Of a stretch of DNA of 56,833 nt, positions 16,973 through 25,886 are shown one piece after another. The notes under the pieces were generated by a model. The model was not told where the DNA came from. It saw nothing but the letters and a program-made list of their open reading frames with translations, and ran no database searches. The DNA lies in NCBI GenBank assembly GCA_029880325.1, contig JAOUOP010000050.1, positions 1 through 56,833 on the forward strand. Direction: 5' to 3'. Position 1 is the first letter of the stretch, and each line of letters begins with the position of its first letter. Both the position numbers and the translations under genes were made by a program. This DNA comes from Myxococcales bacterium. Its GTDB lineage: Bacteria > Myxococcota_A > Polyangia > Polyangiales > JAFGIB01.

Positions 16973-18115
16973 GTGCATCGACTCATCGCATCCCTGGGAG
17001 TACTCGCCGCGCTCACGTTTGCGACGACCCCCGCCGAGGCGCAGGCTCTGGAGCGACCGCTGCGAGCGGCCCTCGCAATGCCGGCCGACGCCGAGCTGGC
17101 GCGTCGCATCGAGGGTCAGACCGCCGACCTGGACTGGCAGCTCGTGGCCGTCGCAGAGACGACCGCGGAGAATGCCGAGGCGCTGGCTCGAACCCGGGGT
17201 GCGCGGGTGTTGCTGCGCGTAGAGCGCGACGAAGGCGACGGCGCGCTGGTGCTCTCGGTCCACGACCTACAAGAGCAGCAGCTTCTGACGCGGCGTTTCG
17301 AGCTGCAGCCGCCAGGCGACGCCGCCACCCAGTCGGCCCAGCGCGAGGCGCTGGCGCTGGCCCTGCGTTCGAGCCTGCGCGCGCTGGCCGCTGGCGACGC
17401 CATCGGCGCCGAAACCGAGACCCTGGCGCCACCCGATCCCGGCACTGCCGAACCGGCTGCAGGCGCCAGCGGGTTAGACGCGCCCCAAACAACGCCCAAA
17501 GCGCCCCGGCCCGACCCGGGCACCGACGCCGGCACCCGCCGAACCGAGGCATCCCAGCTCGCCGATGGCGCCTCCTGGGGGCTGCGGCTGGAGGCGGGCC
17601 TGTGGAGTTCACTCGACGGTCAGAGCCGACCCGCCCAGCTCGGCCCCTGGCTCGCGCTGGGCCTGCGCCTGCCCACCGCTGGCCTGGAGCTGGACCTGCG
17701 CGGGCAGCTGGGCCTGGGCGCCGGGGCGGGCGACGACGCGGTCGAGCTGGAGCTGCAGCGGCACCATCTGCTGGTGGGCCTGGGCCTTTCGCTCCCCCTG
17801 GGCCGGCGCTGGCAGCTGCGACCCGGACTGGCCGCGGGCGTGGCGCAGCTACGGCGCCACACCGCCGCGACCGCTCCGCAGCTGCAGGGCACCGAAGACA
17901 GCCGCCACCTCACCCCGGCCCTGGAGCTATCCCTGGCCCTGCGCCTTCGAGTGCTGACGGGGAGCTTTGGGCAGCTGGGCCTTGCGGCGGTCCCGGGGCT
18001 TTTGTGGCTGCCCGAGAGCACCCGGCTGCGCTACGAACTGGACGGCGAGGTGGCGGAGCAGCCGCTGTGGCGGCTGTCGCCCTCACTGGTGGTCGCCGTG
18101 GCGCTTCAGCGGTAG
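16973..18115 (+). CDS. Predicted outer-membrane beta-barrel protein
   Basis: 380 aa. The GTG at 16973, preceded by GGAG, gives a clean signal peptide (HRLIASLGVLAALTFATTPAEAQA). The first half resembles the periplasmic domains of myxobacterial proteins that report on gene/hormone-like numbers (charged, helical), followed by a proline-rich linker (about 185-215). The second half alternates hydrophobic residues in short strands (GLRLEAGLWSS, LGPWLALGLRL, LELDLRGQLGLG, HHLLVGLGLSLPL), the pattern of an outer-membrane barrel, ending in VALQR. The family is not recognised. Confidence 0.6.
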   Translation: MHRLIASLGVLAALTFATTPAEAQALERPLRAALAMPADAELARRIEGQTADLDWQLVAVAETTAENAEALARTRGARVLLRVERDEGDGALVLSVHDLQEQQLLTRRFELQPPGDAATQSAQREALALALRSSLRALAAGDAIGAETETLAPPDPGTAEPAAGASGLDAPQTTPKAPRPDPGTDAGTRRTEASQLADGASWGLRLEAGLWSSLDGQSRPAQLGPWLALGLRLPTAGLELDLRGQLGLGAGAGDDAVELELQRHHLLVGLGLSLPLGRRWQLRPGLAAGVAQLRRHTAATAPQLQGTEDSRHLTPALELSLALRLRVLTGSFGQLGLAAVPGLLWLPESTRLRYELDGEVAEQPLWRLSPSLVVAVALQR

Positions 18116-18126
18116 AAAGGCGTGAC

Positions 18127-18146
18127 CCGACCGCGGCTTCGGTCGG
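18127..18146 (+). terminator. Hairpin after the beta-barrel gene
   Basis: CCGACCG (18127-18133) pairs with CGGTCGG (18140-18146), loop of 6. No T-run, and it lies only 13 bp before the sigma-factor start codon, so it could equally affect translation of that gene. Confidence 0.4.
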
Positions 18147-18158
18147 CACTGTATTCAG

Positions 18159-18794
18159 GTGGATGTGGCGAAGGGATTGCCCAATGACTTGCAACTGCTG
18201 GCTGGCGCCGCTCGGGCCGTGCCCGCCGCAGCCGAGCGGACGGGGCGCATCGCCGGCCACGATCGGCGCATCGCCCGGGCAGCGGCAGGCGATCGGCAGG
18301 CCGCAGCCGAGCTGCTGGGCGAACTTTTGCCGCGGGTGCGCAACCTGGTGCGCTTCCTATGCCCCGGCGACTCCGAGGTCGACGACCACAGCCAGGCGGC
18401 TCTAATCGAGATCCTGCGCGCGCTGCCCGGCTTCGAGGGACGCAGCGCCCTGACCACGTGGGCCGACCGCATCACCGTGCGCGTCACGCTGCGTCGGGTG
18501 CGCAAGAGCCGCAGCCAGCAGGCCAGCCTGCAGCCTCTGGACGAGGGCGAAATCAGAGATTCCACCCCACCGCCCGATGGCTCCGCCATGACGCGCCGCC
18601 AGCTGGCGGAAATGCTCGACCGCCTGCCCGAGCCCCAGCGCCAGGTGCTGGTCCTGCACCACCTGATCGGCATGAGCGTGCCCGAAGTCGCCGAGGCCCT
18701 CGAGGTGCCCTTCGAGACCGCCCGCAGCCGGCTGCGACTGGCCACGGGGCGGCTGCGCGCCCTTTGCGTCGACGACGGAGCGGCCGATGACTGA
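18159..18794 (+). CDS. ECF-type RNA polymerase sigma factor
   Basis: 211 aa, GTG start. Sigma region 2 (RAAAGDRQAAAELLGELLPRVRNLVRFLCPGDSEVDDHSQ...ALPGFEGRSALTTWADRITVRVTLRR) and region 4 (QLAEMLDRLPEPQRQVLVLHHLIGMSVPEVAEALEVPFETARSRLRLATGRLRAL) are clear, joined by a short acidic linker. The 3' end overlaps the next gene by 8 nt, so the two are translationally coupled and probably a sigma/anti-sigma pair. An N-terminal extension of about 35 residues is unusual. Confidence 0.85.
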   Translation: MDVAKGLPNDLQLLAGAARAVPAAAERTGRIAGHDRRIARAAAGDRQAAAELLGELLPRVRNLVRFLCPGDSEVDDHSQAALIEILRALPGFEGRSALTTWADRITVRVTLRRVRKSRSQQASLQPLDEGEIRDSTPPPDGSAMTRRQLAEMLDRLPEPQRQVLVLHHLIGMSVPEVAEALEVPFETARSRLRLATGRLRALCVDDGAADD

Positions 18795-19602
18795 GCGCGA
18801 GCGACTGCCGGCCGAACTCTCCAGGTTGCTGACCCTGGAGCCGCTGGACGCCGACCCCGGTCCGGCCGCGCCCCTCGACGGCGCGGCTCGGCGGGCGCTG
18901 ATCGAAGGCGCCCTGGCGAACTGGGCAGCGACCGGCACGCACGCCGCGGCAGCGCGCAGACCGCGGACCCTGGCTTGGCTGGCCGCGGCCGGCGCGCTGT
19001 GCGTGGGCTCGGCTGCCGCCTATTACACGGCCCAGCCGGGCGGGCACTTCGCAGCGCCACCAACCCCCGAAGACGCCGAGCCGCTGCAGCGAGCCCCCCT
19101 GCACGCACCGGCGCCGGCCCCCGAACCTGCACCCATGGCGCCGCCCGCGACGCCCGAAACCCAAGTCACAGCAGAGCCGCCAACGGCAGCGCGCCCCGCC
19201 CGAGCAGCCGAGGATCTGCTGGCACGGGCCAATCGACTGCGCGGCCAGGGCCGCTACCGCGCCGCCGAGCGCGCTTACCTGGAGGTGGTGCAGCGCGCAC
19301 CCGGGGGTCCGAGCGCCGAGGTGGCCCGCATCGCGGCAGCCGATCTGCGCCTGGAACGCCTGGATAACGCTGGCGGCGCCCTCGGCCTCTACCGGCGCGC
19401 CCTGCGCCGCCCGGGCCCGCTCGAAGTCGAGGCCCTGTGGGGCAGCGCACGGGCCCTGCGCGCCCTGGGTCGCCCCGCGGAGGAACGAAAAACGCTGCAG
19501 CGCTTACTGAAACGGCATCCCAGCGCGGCACCGGCACGGTCGGCGCAGGGGAGACTCGATGCCCTATCCACAACGGGCAGCCAAGGGCCCTGGTCGAAAT
19601 AA
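18787..19602 (+). CDS. Membrane-spanning probable anti-sigma factor with TPR-like periplasmic domain
   Basis: 271 aa. A cytoplasmic N-terminal part (1-57), one membrane helix (TLAWLAAAGALCVGSAAAYY, about 61-80), a proline-rich linker (85-140) and a C-terminal helical repeat region (AAEDLLARANRLRGQGRYRAAERAYLEVVQ..., from about 145) that looks like two or more TPR units. It overlaps the sigma gene by 8 nt. No zinc-finger motif is visible, so the anti-sigma role is inferred from position. The last five residues and the TAA stop are encoded by the left arm of hairpin element B. Confidence 0.65.
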   Translation: MTERERLPAELSRLLTLEPLDADPGPAAPLDGAARRALIEGALANWAATGTHAAAARRPRTLAWLAAAGALCVGSAAAYYTAQPGGHFAAPPTPEDAEPLQRAPLHAPAPAPEPAPMAPPATPETQVTAEPPTAARPARAAEDLLARANRLRGQGRYRAAERAYLEVVQRAPGGPSAEVARIAAADLRLERLDNAGGALGLYRRALRRPGPLEVEALWGSARALRALGRPAEERKTLQRLLKRHPSAAPARSAQGRLDALSTTGSQGPWSK

Positions 19603-19740
19603 AGTTGCCAAATCGGCTTCAAGGCGCCCGTCCGGCAAGGCGCGGCGCCGCGCGAATACTCCATGTATTTGAAGGCGGCGCAACGCAGCTGGACGGGATG
19701 GATCGGAGTCGAGTTGGTAACCTTATTTCGACCAGGGCCC
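19585..19740. repeat. Long hairpin element B
   Basis: A 156-bp imperfect palindrome. The arms 19585-19611 and 19714-19740 match at 25 of 27 positions, starting with GGGCCCTGGTCGAAATAA. The inner core is centred on AATACTCCATGTATT, nearly identical to the core of element A. The left arm includes the end of the upstream gene; the right arm lies in the 5' region of the downstream lipoprotein gene. Confidence 0.8.
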
Positions 19741-20835
19741 TACATCGAATACAGCGGTTCGCGCCCTGCTGCGCGCCGCCCCCTGACTTCGAGTTCACAA
19801 CTAGTTGTTCTCTTCGCGCTGTGCACGACGGCGCTGCCCACGACGACTCTCGGTGGCTGCGCCGAGCGCGTCGACGTGGTGGCCCGCCCCCTCGGCTCGG
19901 TGGTCGACGCCGACGGCGGCAGCGCTTCGAGCTGCGACTACGCCCACATCGGGATCTCACGCCAGGGCGGGCTGTCGCTCGAAGCGCTGGCGGCACAGGT
20001 ACAGCAGCACGCGCTGTGCACCTGCGCCGGCCTGTCGATGTCGGCGCCACTGTCGGTGCTGGGCCCGGGCGCGAGGGCACGCGTCCAGGTCGACGCCGAG
20101 ATGAGCCTGGGCGCCGACTCCAGCGTCGATGGCGACCTGAATATCGCGGGCAGCGCAGGAGTAACTCTGGGTGAAATGCTGTTGACCGTGGGCCAGAGCC
20201 TGTCGGTCGGCGGCGATTTGCTCGGCGCCGGTGCGCGCGTCGAGGTCAGCGGCGATGCCCGCATCGCGGGCGAGATCCAGCTCGAAGCTCTGAATGTCAG
20301 CGGTGAGCTGCAGCAGAGCGCCGTCACCGTGGCGCCCGCCTGCCCCTGCGACGACAGGGCCCGCATCGACGCCACGCCCCTCGGCGGCGACGACTGGCCC
20401 ATGCTCGAGCTCGACGCGGCACCGACAAACCTCGCCACCCCCTGCAGCGCGCTGCAGCTCGTGCTCGCGCCGGCGATCGAAGGCCACATCACAGCCCAGG
20501 GCGACGCCATGCTGCTCGTGGACTCCGACCTGGCCGCCGACGGCGACCTGAGCGTGGAAGTGGCGGCCGGACATACGCTGGACCTCATCGTCGAAGGCAA
20601 CCTGCGTGTCGACGGGCAGTTGAAGCTCGGCGATACCCAAGGCGGCCGCGTGCGCCTGTTCGTGACCGGCTCGGGCACCGTGCAGCTGCAGGGCGGCGCC
20701 GAGCTGCACGGTCTGCTCCACGCCCCTGACGCCGAGTTGGTGCTATCGGCCCCCCTCGAGCTGCACGGCAGCGCGCTGGTCCGGCGCGTGGCCTCCCAGG
20801 CCGAGCTTCGCATACACGCCCGGGACCCGCCTTGA
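19663..20835 (+). CDS. Predicted lipoprotein with bactofilin-like/beta-helix repeats
   Basis: Up to 390 aa; the true start is unclear. The only ATG (19663) is inside hairpin element B, and a TTG at 19714 is an alternative. A signal sequence ending in lipobox TLGGC is visible at about residues 47-67 of the long form. The rest alternates glycine-rich turns and short strands (DGDLNIAG..., VGGDLLGAGARVEVSGDARIAGE, LIVEGNLRVDGQLKLGD) as in polymer-forming bactofilins and DUF7305-type proteins. Two cysteine pairs (CTC, CPC) suggest disulfides. Probably an envelope or surface structural protein. Confidence 0.6.
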   Translation: MYLKAAQRSWTGWIGVELVTLFRPGPYIEYSGSRPAARRPLTSSSQLVVLFALCTTALPTTTLGGCAERVDVVARPLGSVVDADGGSASSCDYAHIGISRQGGLSLEALAAQVQQHALCTCAGLSMSAPLSVLGPGARARVQVDAEMSLGADSSVDGDLNIAGSAGVTLGEMLLTVGQSLSVGGDLLGAGARVEVSGDARIAGEIQLEALNVSGELQQSAVTVAPACPCDDRARIDATPLGGDDWPMLELDAAPTNLATPCSALQLVLAPAIEGHITAQGDAMLLVDSDLAADGDLSVEVAAGHTLDLIVEGNLRVDGQLKLGDTQGGRVRLFVTGSGTVQLQGGAELHGLLHAPDAELVLSAPLELHGSALVRRVASQAELRIHARDPP

Positions 20836-20882
20836 GCGCTCGAATTGTCGCTTCCCGGAATTCCGCGCTAGGCTGCAAAGAG

Positions 20883-22016
20883 ATGCGCTCGTTGCACTCC
20901 CTGAAGTTTGGGGTGCTGCCCGGCTTGCTGGTTTCCTGGTTGCTGTGGGCGGTACCGGGCCAGGCGATGCCGCCCACCTCCAGCGTGGACGCGGCCATGC
21001 TCGAACGGGCGCGCTGGATCAAGCATCGCGTGGTGCCCGGCGAACGCGTCGAGGAAATCGCCGAGCGCTATGCGGTGGCCACCCGCCAGCTGCTGAAGTG
21101 GAACCGCCTCGACGAAAAGCGCCCGCGCCTGCGCGCCGGCCAGCGCCTGCGCGTTTTTACGCGGCTCGATGTGCCGCCCGCCGAGCGCATCAAGGTGCGC
21201 GCCGAAAAGGGCGACAGCTGGGCGCTTTTGGCCAAGCGCCATGATGTGGATGCCTTCCGACTGCAGAAGTACTGGAACCGCGGCCACGGTCGGCTGCGCG
21301 CCGGCGACGAGGTGGTGGTGTGGGTCCAGCCCAAGCCTCCTACCTCCGAAGAGGTGACGCCCGTACTGGGCGCTGAGATCCGCGACGGCGCCAGCGCCGC
21401 CACACCACTGCCCGTTGTGGAGGTGCCCTCGACCGCCCACAGCGTCGGCAGCTGTTCGCGCGGCCGGCTGCGCGGCGGCATTCAGCTGCCCAGGAACGAC
21501 GCCCTCTACATTGTACGCGATCCAGCTCAGAGTTATGGATCGAGCCACACCATCGATTTGCTGCAGCGCGGCATCGCGAAGTTTCGCGCGGTCAGCGGCT
21601 TCGACCGCCAGATCGTGATCGGCGACATCAGCCGACGCCGCGGTGGCCGCTTTCGGCCCCATCGCTCCCACCGCAGCGGCCGCGACGTGGACATCCGCCT
21701 GCCGCTGGCCCGCGGCGTGCCCGAGGGCACGGTACCGACGCGCATCGACGACGTGGACTGGGATGCGAGCTGGGCCCTGATCAAGGCCCTGCTCGACACC
21801 GGCAAGGTGCAGTTCATCTTCCTGTCGCGCAGCCGCCAGCGGCCGCTGCAGCGCGCGGCCAAGCGCGCCGGCATGGGCGACGAAGAACTCGCTCCCCTGC
21901 TCGAGTATCCGAGCCGCGGCGGGCGCGCGGTGATCCGCCACGCCGGCGGCCATACCAAGCACTTCCACGTGCGCTTCGCCTGCGCGGGCTACGAGACGCT
22001 CTGTCGCGACATGTAA
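20883..22016 (+). CDS. mepA: Penicillin-insensitive murein endopeptidase (MepA family) with LysM domains
   Basis: 377 aa from the ATG at 20883 (AAAGAG just upstream). A signal peptide is followed by two LysM-like peptidoglycan-binding modules (about residues 37-85, VVPGERVEEIAERYAVATRQLLKWN; and 90-140, VRAEKGDSWALLAKRHDV), a linker and a C-terminal zinc peptidase domain: SYGSSHTIDLL, HRSHRSGRDVDIRL (metal-binding H and D) and HAGGHTKHFHVRF. It hydrolyses D-Ala-mDAP cross-links in peptidoglycan. The LysM fusion is larger than E. coli MepA. Confidence 0.87.
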   Translation: MRSLHSLKFGVLPGLLVSWLLWAVPGQAMPPTSSVDAAMLERARWIKHRVVPGERVEEIAERYAVATRQLLKWNRLDEKRPRLRAGQRLRVFTRLDVPPAERIKVRAEKGDSWALLAKRHDVDAFRLQKYWNRGHGRLRAGDEVVVWVQPKPPTSEEVTPVLGAEIRDGASAATPLPVVEVPSTAHSVGSCSRGRLRGGIQLPRNDALYIVRDPAQSYGSSHTIDLLQRGIAKFRAVSGFDRQIVIGDISRRRGGRFRPHRSHRSGRDVDIRLPLARGVPEGTVPTRIDDVDWDASWALIKALLDTGKVQFIFLSRSRQRPLQRAAKRAGMGDEELAPLLEYPSRGGRAVIRHAGGHTKHFHVRFACAGYETLCRDM

Positions 22017-22095
22017 CCACAGGCGCCTACCCAACCTTCCCCCTCGGCCATGACTCCATGGTGTCGGTGGCGGGCCCCGGTTTATACTTTCACTC

Positions 22096-23955
22096 ATGGA
22101 TGAGCGCCGGTCGATTCCGCCGCGGGCGGAGCTGCGGCCTAGCCTCGTGCCACGCAGCCTCATTCCCTCGACTCCGGCTCCCGGCGGCGAAGACGTCTCC
22201 GGCGCCGAGCTGCAACACGCGCTCGACGAAGTGCTGGCCGGCTCGCTCAGGCCCGTATGCGTGGGCCTGGCGCTCTTTTACGCGCTGTCGACGGCCTGGT
22301 ACCTGACCGTCGCCGGCGGCGACAACCGCGGCATGCTCGCCCTGGCCGCGGGCCTGCTATCGCTGGGACTTCTGGCTGGCGCCGTCTGGTTCGAGCGCAA
22401 CGAAGTGCCCGGCTGGCTGGCGCATCCGGCCTCGGCCCTGATCGCCGTGGCGGTGGTCGTCAACTGCCTCTACGTGCTGGTCTGCGACCCGGACCCGCGC
22501 AATACGACCAACCTGATGATCGCGGTACTCGGCCTGGGTTGCCTGCTTCTGTCGCTCAAATGGTTCGCCGGCCTGGCCCTCTCCGCAATGCTCGGCTGGA
22601 TCTGGATCGCCAGCGAGCGCGAGTTCGACGCCGACTGGCGCCACTTCGGCCTGGCGCTGGTCGAGGCCATGCTCTTTGGCGGGCTGATCCTGCTGGTGCG
22701 CATCCGAGCCTACCGCAACATCCAATCCCTGCACCTGCGCGACAAACGGCTGATGGCCCACCTGCGCCAGGCCAACGAAGCGGCGATGGTGGCGGTGCAG
22801 GCCAAGAGCGAATTTCTGGCCAATATGAGTCATGAGATCCGCACGCCCATGACCGCCATGCTCGGCATGACGGAGCTATTGCAGATGACCGAACTCGACG
22901 ACTCCCAGGCGGAGTTCGCCGCCACCATCGACCGCGCCGGCAATACCCTGCTGGAGCTGGTCAACGACATCCTGGACTTCTCCAAGATCGAAGCCGGTCA
23001 GCTTTCGCTCGAGGAAGTGCGCTTCAGCGTGCCCGAGCTGCTGCAGGAGGTGCGCGAAATGCTCGCCTTCAAGGCCAAGCAACGCGACCTGAGCCTCGAG
23101 GTCGAGTGCAGTCAAGCGCTGCCACGGCGCTTCGTCGGCGACCCCACCCGCATCAAGCAGGTGCTGGTCAACCTGGTCAGCAACGCCATCAAGTTCACCC
23201 ACGAGGGCGGCGTCGCCATCCGGGCCTCGGGCCAGCCGGTCGACGGACACCGCTTTGTGCTCGAGCTGGAAGTGGAAGACAGCGGCATTGGCATCCCTGA
23301 AGACAAGCTGGAACACGTCTTCAAGGCCTTCACCCAGGCCGACGCCTCCACCACGCGCAGGTTCGGCGGCACGGGCCTGGGCCTGGCGATCTCCAACCAG
23401 CTGACCCAGCTGATGGGTGGCGAGCTCAGCGTCGACAGCGAACCGGGCCGCGGCTCGCGCTTCACGATGACGGTGATGCTGCCGGTGGTCGAGCACTTGA
23501 GCACGCTGCCCATCGCCCTCGAGCCCGCGGAGGCAAGCTACAGCGGGCGCATCCTGGTGGTCGAAGACACCGAGGACAATCAAAGGCTCGCCCGGGAGTT
23601 GCTCGGCCGGCTCGGCTGCGAGGTGGAAATCGCCGGCGACGGCGAGTCGGCCATCGAGCGCATCGAGGGCGGGGGCTACGATCTGGTGTTCATGGACTGC
23701 CACATGCCGCGCATGAACGGCTACGAGGCCACCCGCGAGATCCGACGGCGCGAGCAGGACAACGGCCGCCACACCACCATCGTCGCCCTCAGCGCCAGCG
23801 TGCTGCCCGACGAGCGGGCCCGCTGCACCGAGGTGGGCATGGACGACTATGTCGCCAAGCCCTTCAGCGGCCAGGATCTGCGCGAAGTGCTCGAACGCTG
23901 GCTGCAAACCCCAATCCAAGCCCCCAAAAATCCCGGTAATTTCCGGGGGGCTTGA
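22096..23955 (+). CDS. Hybrid sensor histidine kinase/response regulator
   Basis: 619 aa. Five or six membrane helices (about 54-72, 79-98, 110-130, 138-172, 185-203) form the sensor, then a HisKA domain with phosphoacceptor H246 in MSHEIRTPM, an HATPase domain (N-box N363, G1 EDSGIGI 394-400, G2 GTGLGLAIS 425-433), and a C-terminal receiver domain (about 485-605) with phosphoacceptor D534 in VFMDCHMP and the lysine in YVAKPF. No output domain: phosphate likely passes to another protein. The stimulus is unknown; no cognate regulator is adjacent. Confidence 0.93.
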   Translation: MDERRSIPPRAELRPSLVPRSLIPSTPAPGGEDVSGAELQHALDEVLAGSLRPVCVGLALFYALSTAWYLTVAGGDNRGMLALAAGLLSLGLLAGAVWFERNEVPGWLAHPASALIAVAVVVNCLYVLVCDPDPRNTTNLMIAVLGLGCLLLSLKWFAGLALSAMLGWIWIASEREFDADWRHFGLALVEAMLFGGLILLVRIRAYRNIQSLHLRDKRLMAHLRQANEAAMVAVQAKSEFLANMSHEIRTPMTAMLGMTELLQMTELDDSQAEFAATIDRAGNTLLELVNDILDFSKIEAGQLSLEEVRFSVPELLQEVREMLAFKAKQRDLSLEVECSQALPRRFVGDPTRIKQVLVNLVSNAIKFTHEGGVAIRASGQPVDGHRFVLELEVEDSGIGIPEDKLEHVFKAFTQADASTTRRFGGTGLGLAISNQLTQLMGGELSVDSEPGRGSRFTMTVMLPVVEHLSTLPIALEPAEASYSGRILVVEDTEDNQRLARELLGRLGCEVEIAGDGESAIERIEGGGYDLVFMDCHMPRMNGYEATREIRRREQDNGRHTTIVALSASVLPDERARCTEVGMDDYVAKPFSGQDLREVLERWLQTPIQAPKNPGNFRGA

Positions 23956-24289
23956 CGACTGAACGTTTGCGTAGGATGTTTTGTCCCAGGCGGACCTTGC
24001 GGCGCCCCCCACAGGCGCTAGGGTCCGCATGCGGTAGCTGCGCCGGGCGCGCTGAGCGAGCCCACGCCGCGGAGGTCAAACGGACTCTGCTGAGACGGAC
24101 CCTCCTATGCGTCAACGCCGAAACGGCGATCTCCGCGGCGCTACCGCCCGCGCCCGCGCAGCTCCGCGTTTTTGATTTCGTTTCATTTCGGCCCGGCCCA
24201 AAAAGCGCACCGACTCATTGGGGGTTTGTCTCGAGCGCCGCTCGCGTTATGCCAGCTGCCCGCAAAAAAACCCGACCTCGAGGGCCATC
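23956..24289. other. 334-bp intergenic region
   Basis: Between the hybrid kinase and the OmpA-like gene. It holds an imperfect inverted repeat CGGACCTTGCGGCGCC (23991-24006) with a partner ending in AGGGTCCG (24020-24027), a plausible terminator for the kinase, and a possible TTGACG at 23953 region. No convincing open frame or RNA was seen. Confidence 0.4.
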
Positions 24290-25183
24290 ATGCCGCTTAC
24301 CCGACTTCTCCCCCTACTCGCTCTGACGCTCGCCGGCTGCGTGGCGCAGAGCAAATTCGACGACCTCAAACAACAGTATGACGACGCCCAGGCCGAACTG
24401 GCCGAGCGCGACAAGGAGGTCAAGTCGCTGCAAGAGGCCCTGGCCGAGGAGCAGAAGCGCGCCGCCGACCTGGGCACCGAGATCGAGGCCACCCGCGCCA
24501 ACGTGGCCAAGCTCGAGGCCGAACGCGCTGAAAAGGAAAAAGAGCTCGCGCACCTGGGCGCCGAGGAGACGCGCCTCAACGACGAGCTGGCACAGCTGAT
24601 GAAGGACCGCACGCGGCTCAAGGAGTCGACCCAGCAGCTCAAGGAAGCCCTGGCCGAGCTGTCCAAACGCAAGGCCGAGGCCGACCGGCGCGTGGCCCAG
24701 TTCCGCAGTCTGCTGGCGAAGTTCAAGAGCCTGATCGACGCCGGCAAGCTGCAGGTGAAGATCGTCGACGGCCGCATGGTGCTGGCGCTGCCCACCGACG
24801 TGCTCTTCGCCTCGGGCTCGGCGAAGCTCTCCAAGGAAGGCGAGCAGGCGGTGTCCGAGGTGGCCAAGGTGCTCAAGAACCTCAAGAAGCGGCGCTTCCA
24901 GGTCGAGGGCCACACCGACAACGTGCCGATCAAAACCGCCCAGTACCCGACCAACTGGGAGTTGGCGGCGGCGCGTGCCCTGGGCGTGGTCAAGGCCATG
25001 GACCGGGCTGGCATGAAGGGCTCGGGGCTCAGCGCCGCCAGCTACGGCGAGTACCGCCCGGCGGCCACCAACAAGACCGAGGACGGCCGCAAGGAAAACC
25101 GCCGCATCGAAATCGTCCTGGTGCCCGATCTCTCGAGCTTGCCCGGCTTCTCGGAGCTGGAGAACGTGGTCAAGGGCAAGTAG
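24290..25183 (+). CDS. OmpA/MotB-domain lipoprotein with coiled coil
   Basis: 297 aa from the ATG at 24290. Lipobox LAGC with C17, a long coiled coil (about 22-150, rich in E/K/A and leucine), then an OmpA-like peptidoglycan-binding domain (LPTDVLFASGSAKLSKEG, VEGHTDNVPI, NWELAAARALGVV, SYGEYRP, NRRIEIVL). It probably tethers the outer membrane to the cell wall. Architecture as in many deltaproteobacterial OmpA-family lipoproteins. Confidence 0.88.
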   Translation: MPLTRLLPLLALTLAGCVAQSKFDDLKQQYDDAQAELAERDKEVKSLQEALAEEQKRAADLGTEIEATRANVAKLEAERAEKEKELAHLGAEETRLNDELAQLMKDRTRLKESTQQLKEALAELSKRKAEADRRVAQFRSLLAKFKSLIDAGKLQVKIVDGRMVLALPTDVLFASGSAKLSKEGEQAVSEVAKVLKNLKKRRFQVEGHTDNVPIKTAQYPTNWELAAARALGVVKAMDRAGMKGSGLSAASYGEYRPAATNKTEDGRKENRRIEIVLVPDLSSLPGFSELENVVKGK

Positions 25184-25205
25184 CGGCTTTCTGGCGTTTC
25201 TGGCG

Positions 25206-25886
25206 TCAGTCCTGGATCAGGACGTCGAAGAGGGCGATGCCCGCCGCCAGAAACGCCAGATCGAAGGCGCCCAGGATCTGCATCCAGGCGGCGATGTCCG
25301 ACATCGGCGCGCCGGCGAAAAGTTCGCGCGTGGCGACCACGCCGCATAGCAGCGCCGGCGCCACCACGGGAAAGACGATCACCGACAGCATCATGTCGCG
25401 GGCCCGGGTGCGCACGCTCAAGGCTGCAAAGAGATTGCCGGTGGCGACGAAGCCCACGCTGCCCAGGCCGAGCAGGCTCAAAAGCGGCAGCGCCACCGCG
25501 AAAAGCTCCACGTTGAAGAAAACCGCCACCTGCAGCACCAGAACCAGCTCGACCACGGCCAGGAAGATCAAGCTGGAGGCGACCTTGCTCAAATAGAGCG
25601 CCGCCCGGGGCATCGGCGTCATGAGCAGCCCGCGGAAGACATCGTGCTCGCGCTCGCGGGCCCAGCTGCGGCCCATGGCCAAGACGCCCGCAAAGGTCAC
25701 AGCGATCCACAAAACCCCCGGCGCCACGCGCAGGGCCGTGCGGGTGTCGAGATAAAACGAAAGCGACGTCAGCACCGTGACCAGGGTGGCGAAGAGCCCC
25801 GTCATCAGCACCACCTCGCCGGTGCGAAGCTCGATGCGCAGCTCCTTGCCCAGGAGCGCCAGGCTGGCCCGCCACAGCGCCCTCAT
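25206..25886 (-). CDS. ccmB: Heme exporter permease CcmB
   Basis: 226 aa, about six membrane helices. The N-terminal LLGKELRIELRTGEVVLMTGLFA and LGFVATGNLFAALSVRTRARDMMLSVIVFPVVAPAL are typical of CcmB, the membrane partner of CcmA in heme transport for cytochrome c maturation. Its ATG overlaps the ccmA stop (ATGA), so the two are coupled. The other ccm genes (C, E, F) are not in the window. Confidence 0.87.
   Translation of the reverse strand: MRALWRASLALLGKELRIELRTGEVVLMTGLFATLVTVLTSLSFYLDTRTALRVAPGVLWIAVTFAGVLAMGRSWAREREHDVFRGLLMTPMPRAALYLSKVASSLIFLAVVELVLVLQVAVFFNVELFAVALPLLSLLGLGSVGFVATGNLFAALSVRTRARDMMLSVIVFPVVAPALLCGVVATRELFAGAPMSDIAAWMQILGAFDLAFLAAGIALFDVLIQD

Noticed and set aside
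23918..23956. CAAGCCCCC...GGGGGCTTG inverted repeat at the end of the hybrid kinase gene, similar words near 29255
   Set aside because: Mostly inside the coding region and lacks the core of the hairpin family; similarity to 29255 is limited to short AT/GC words.
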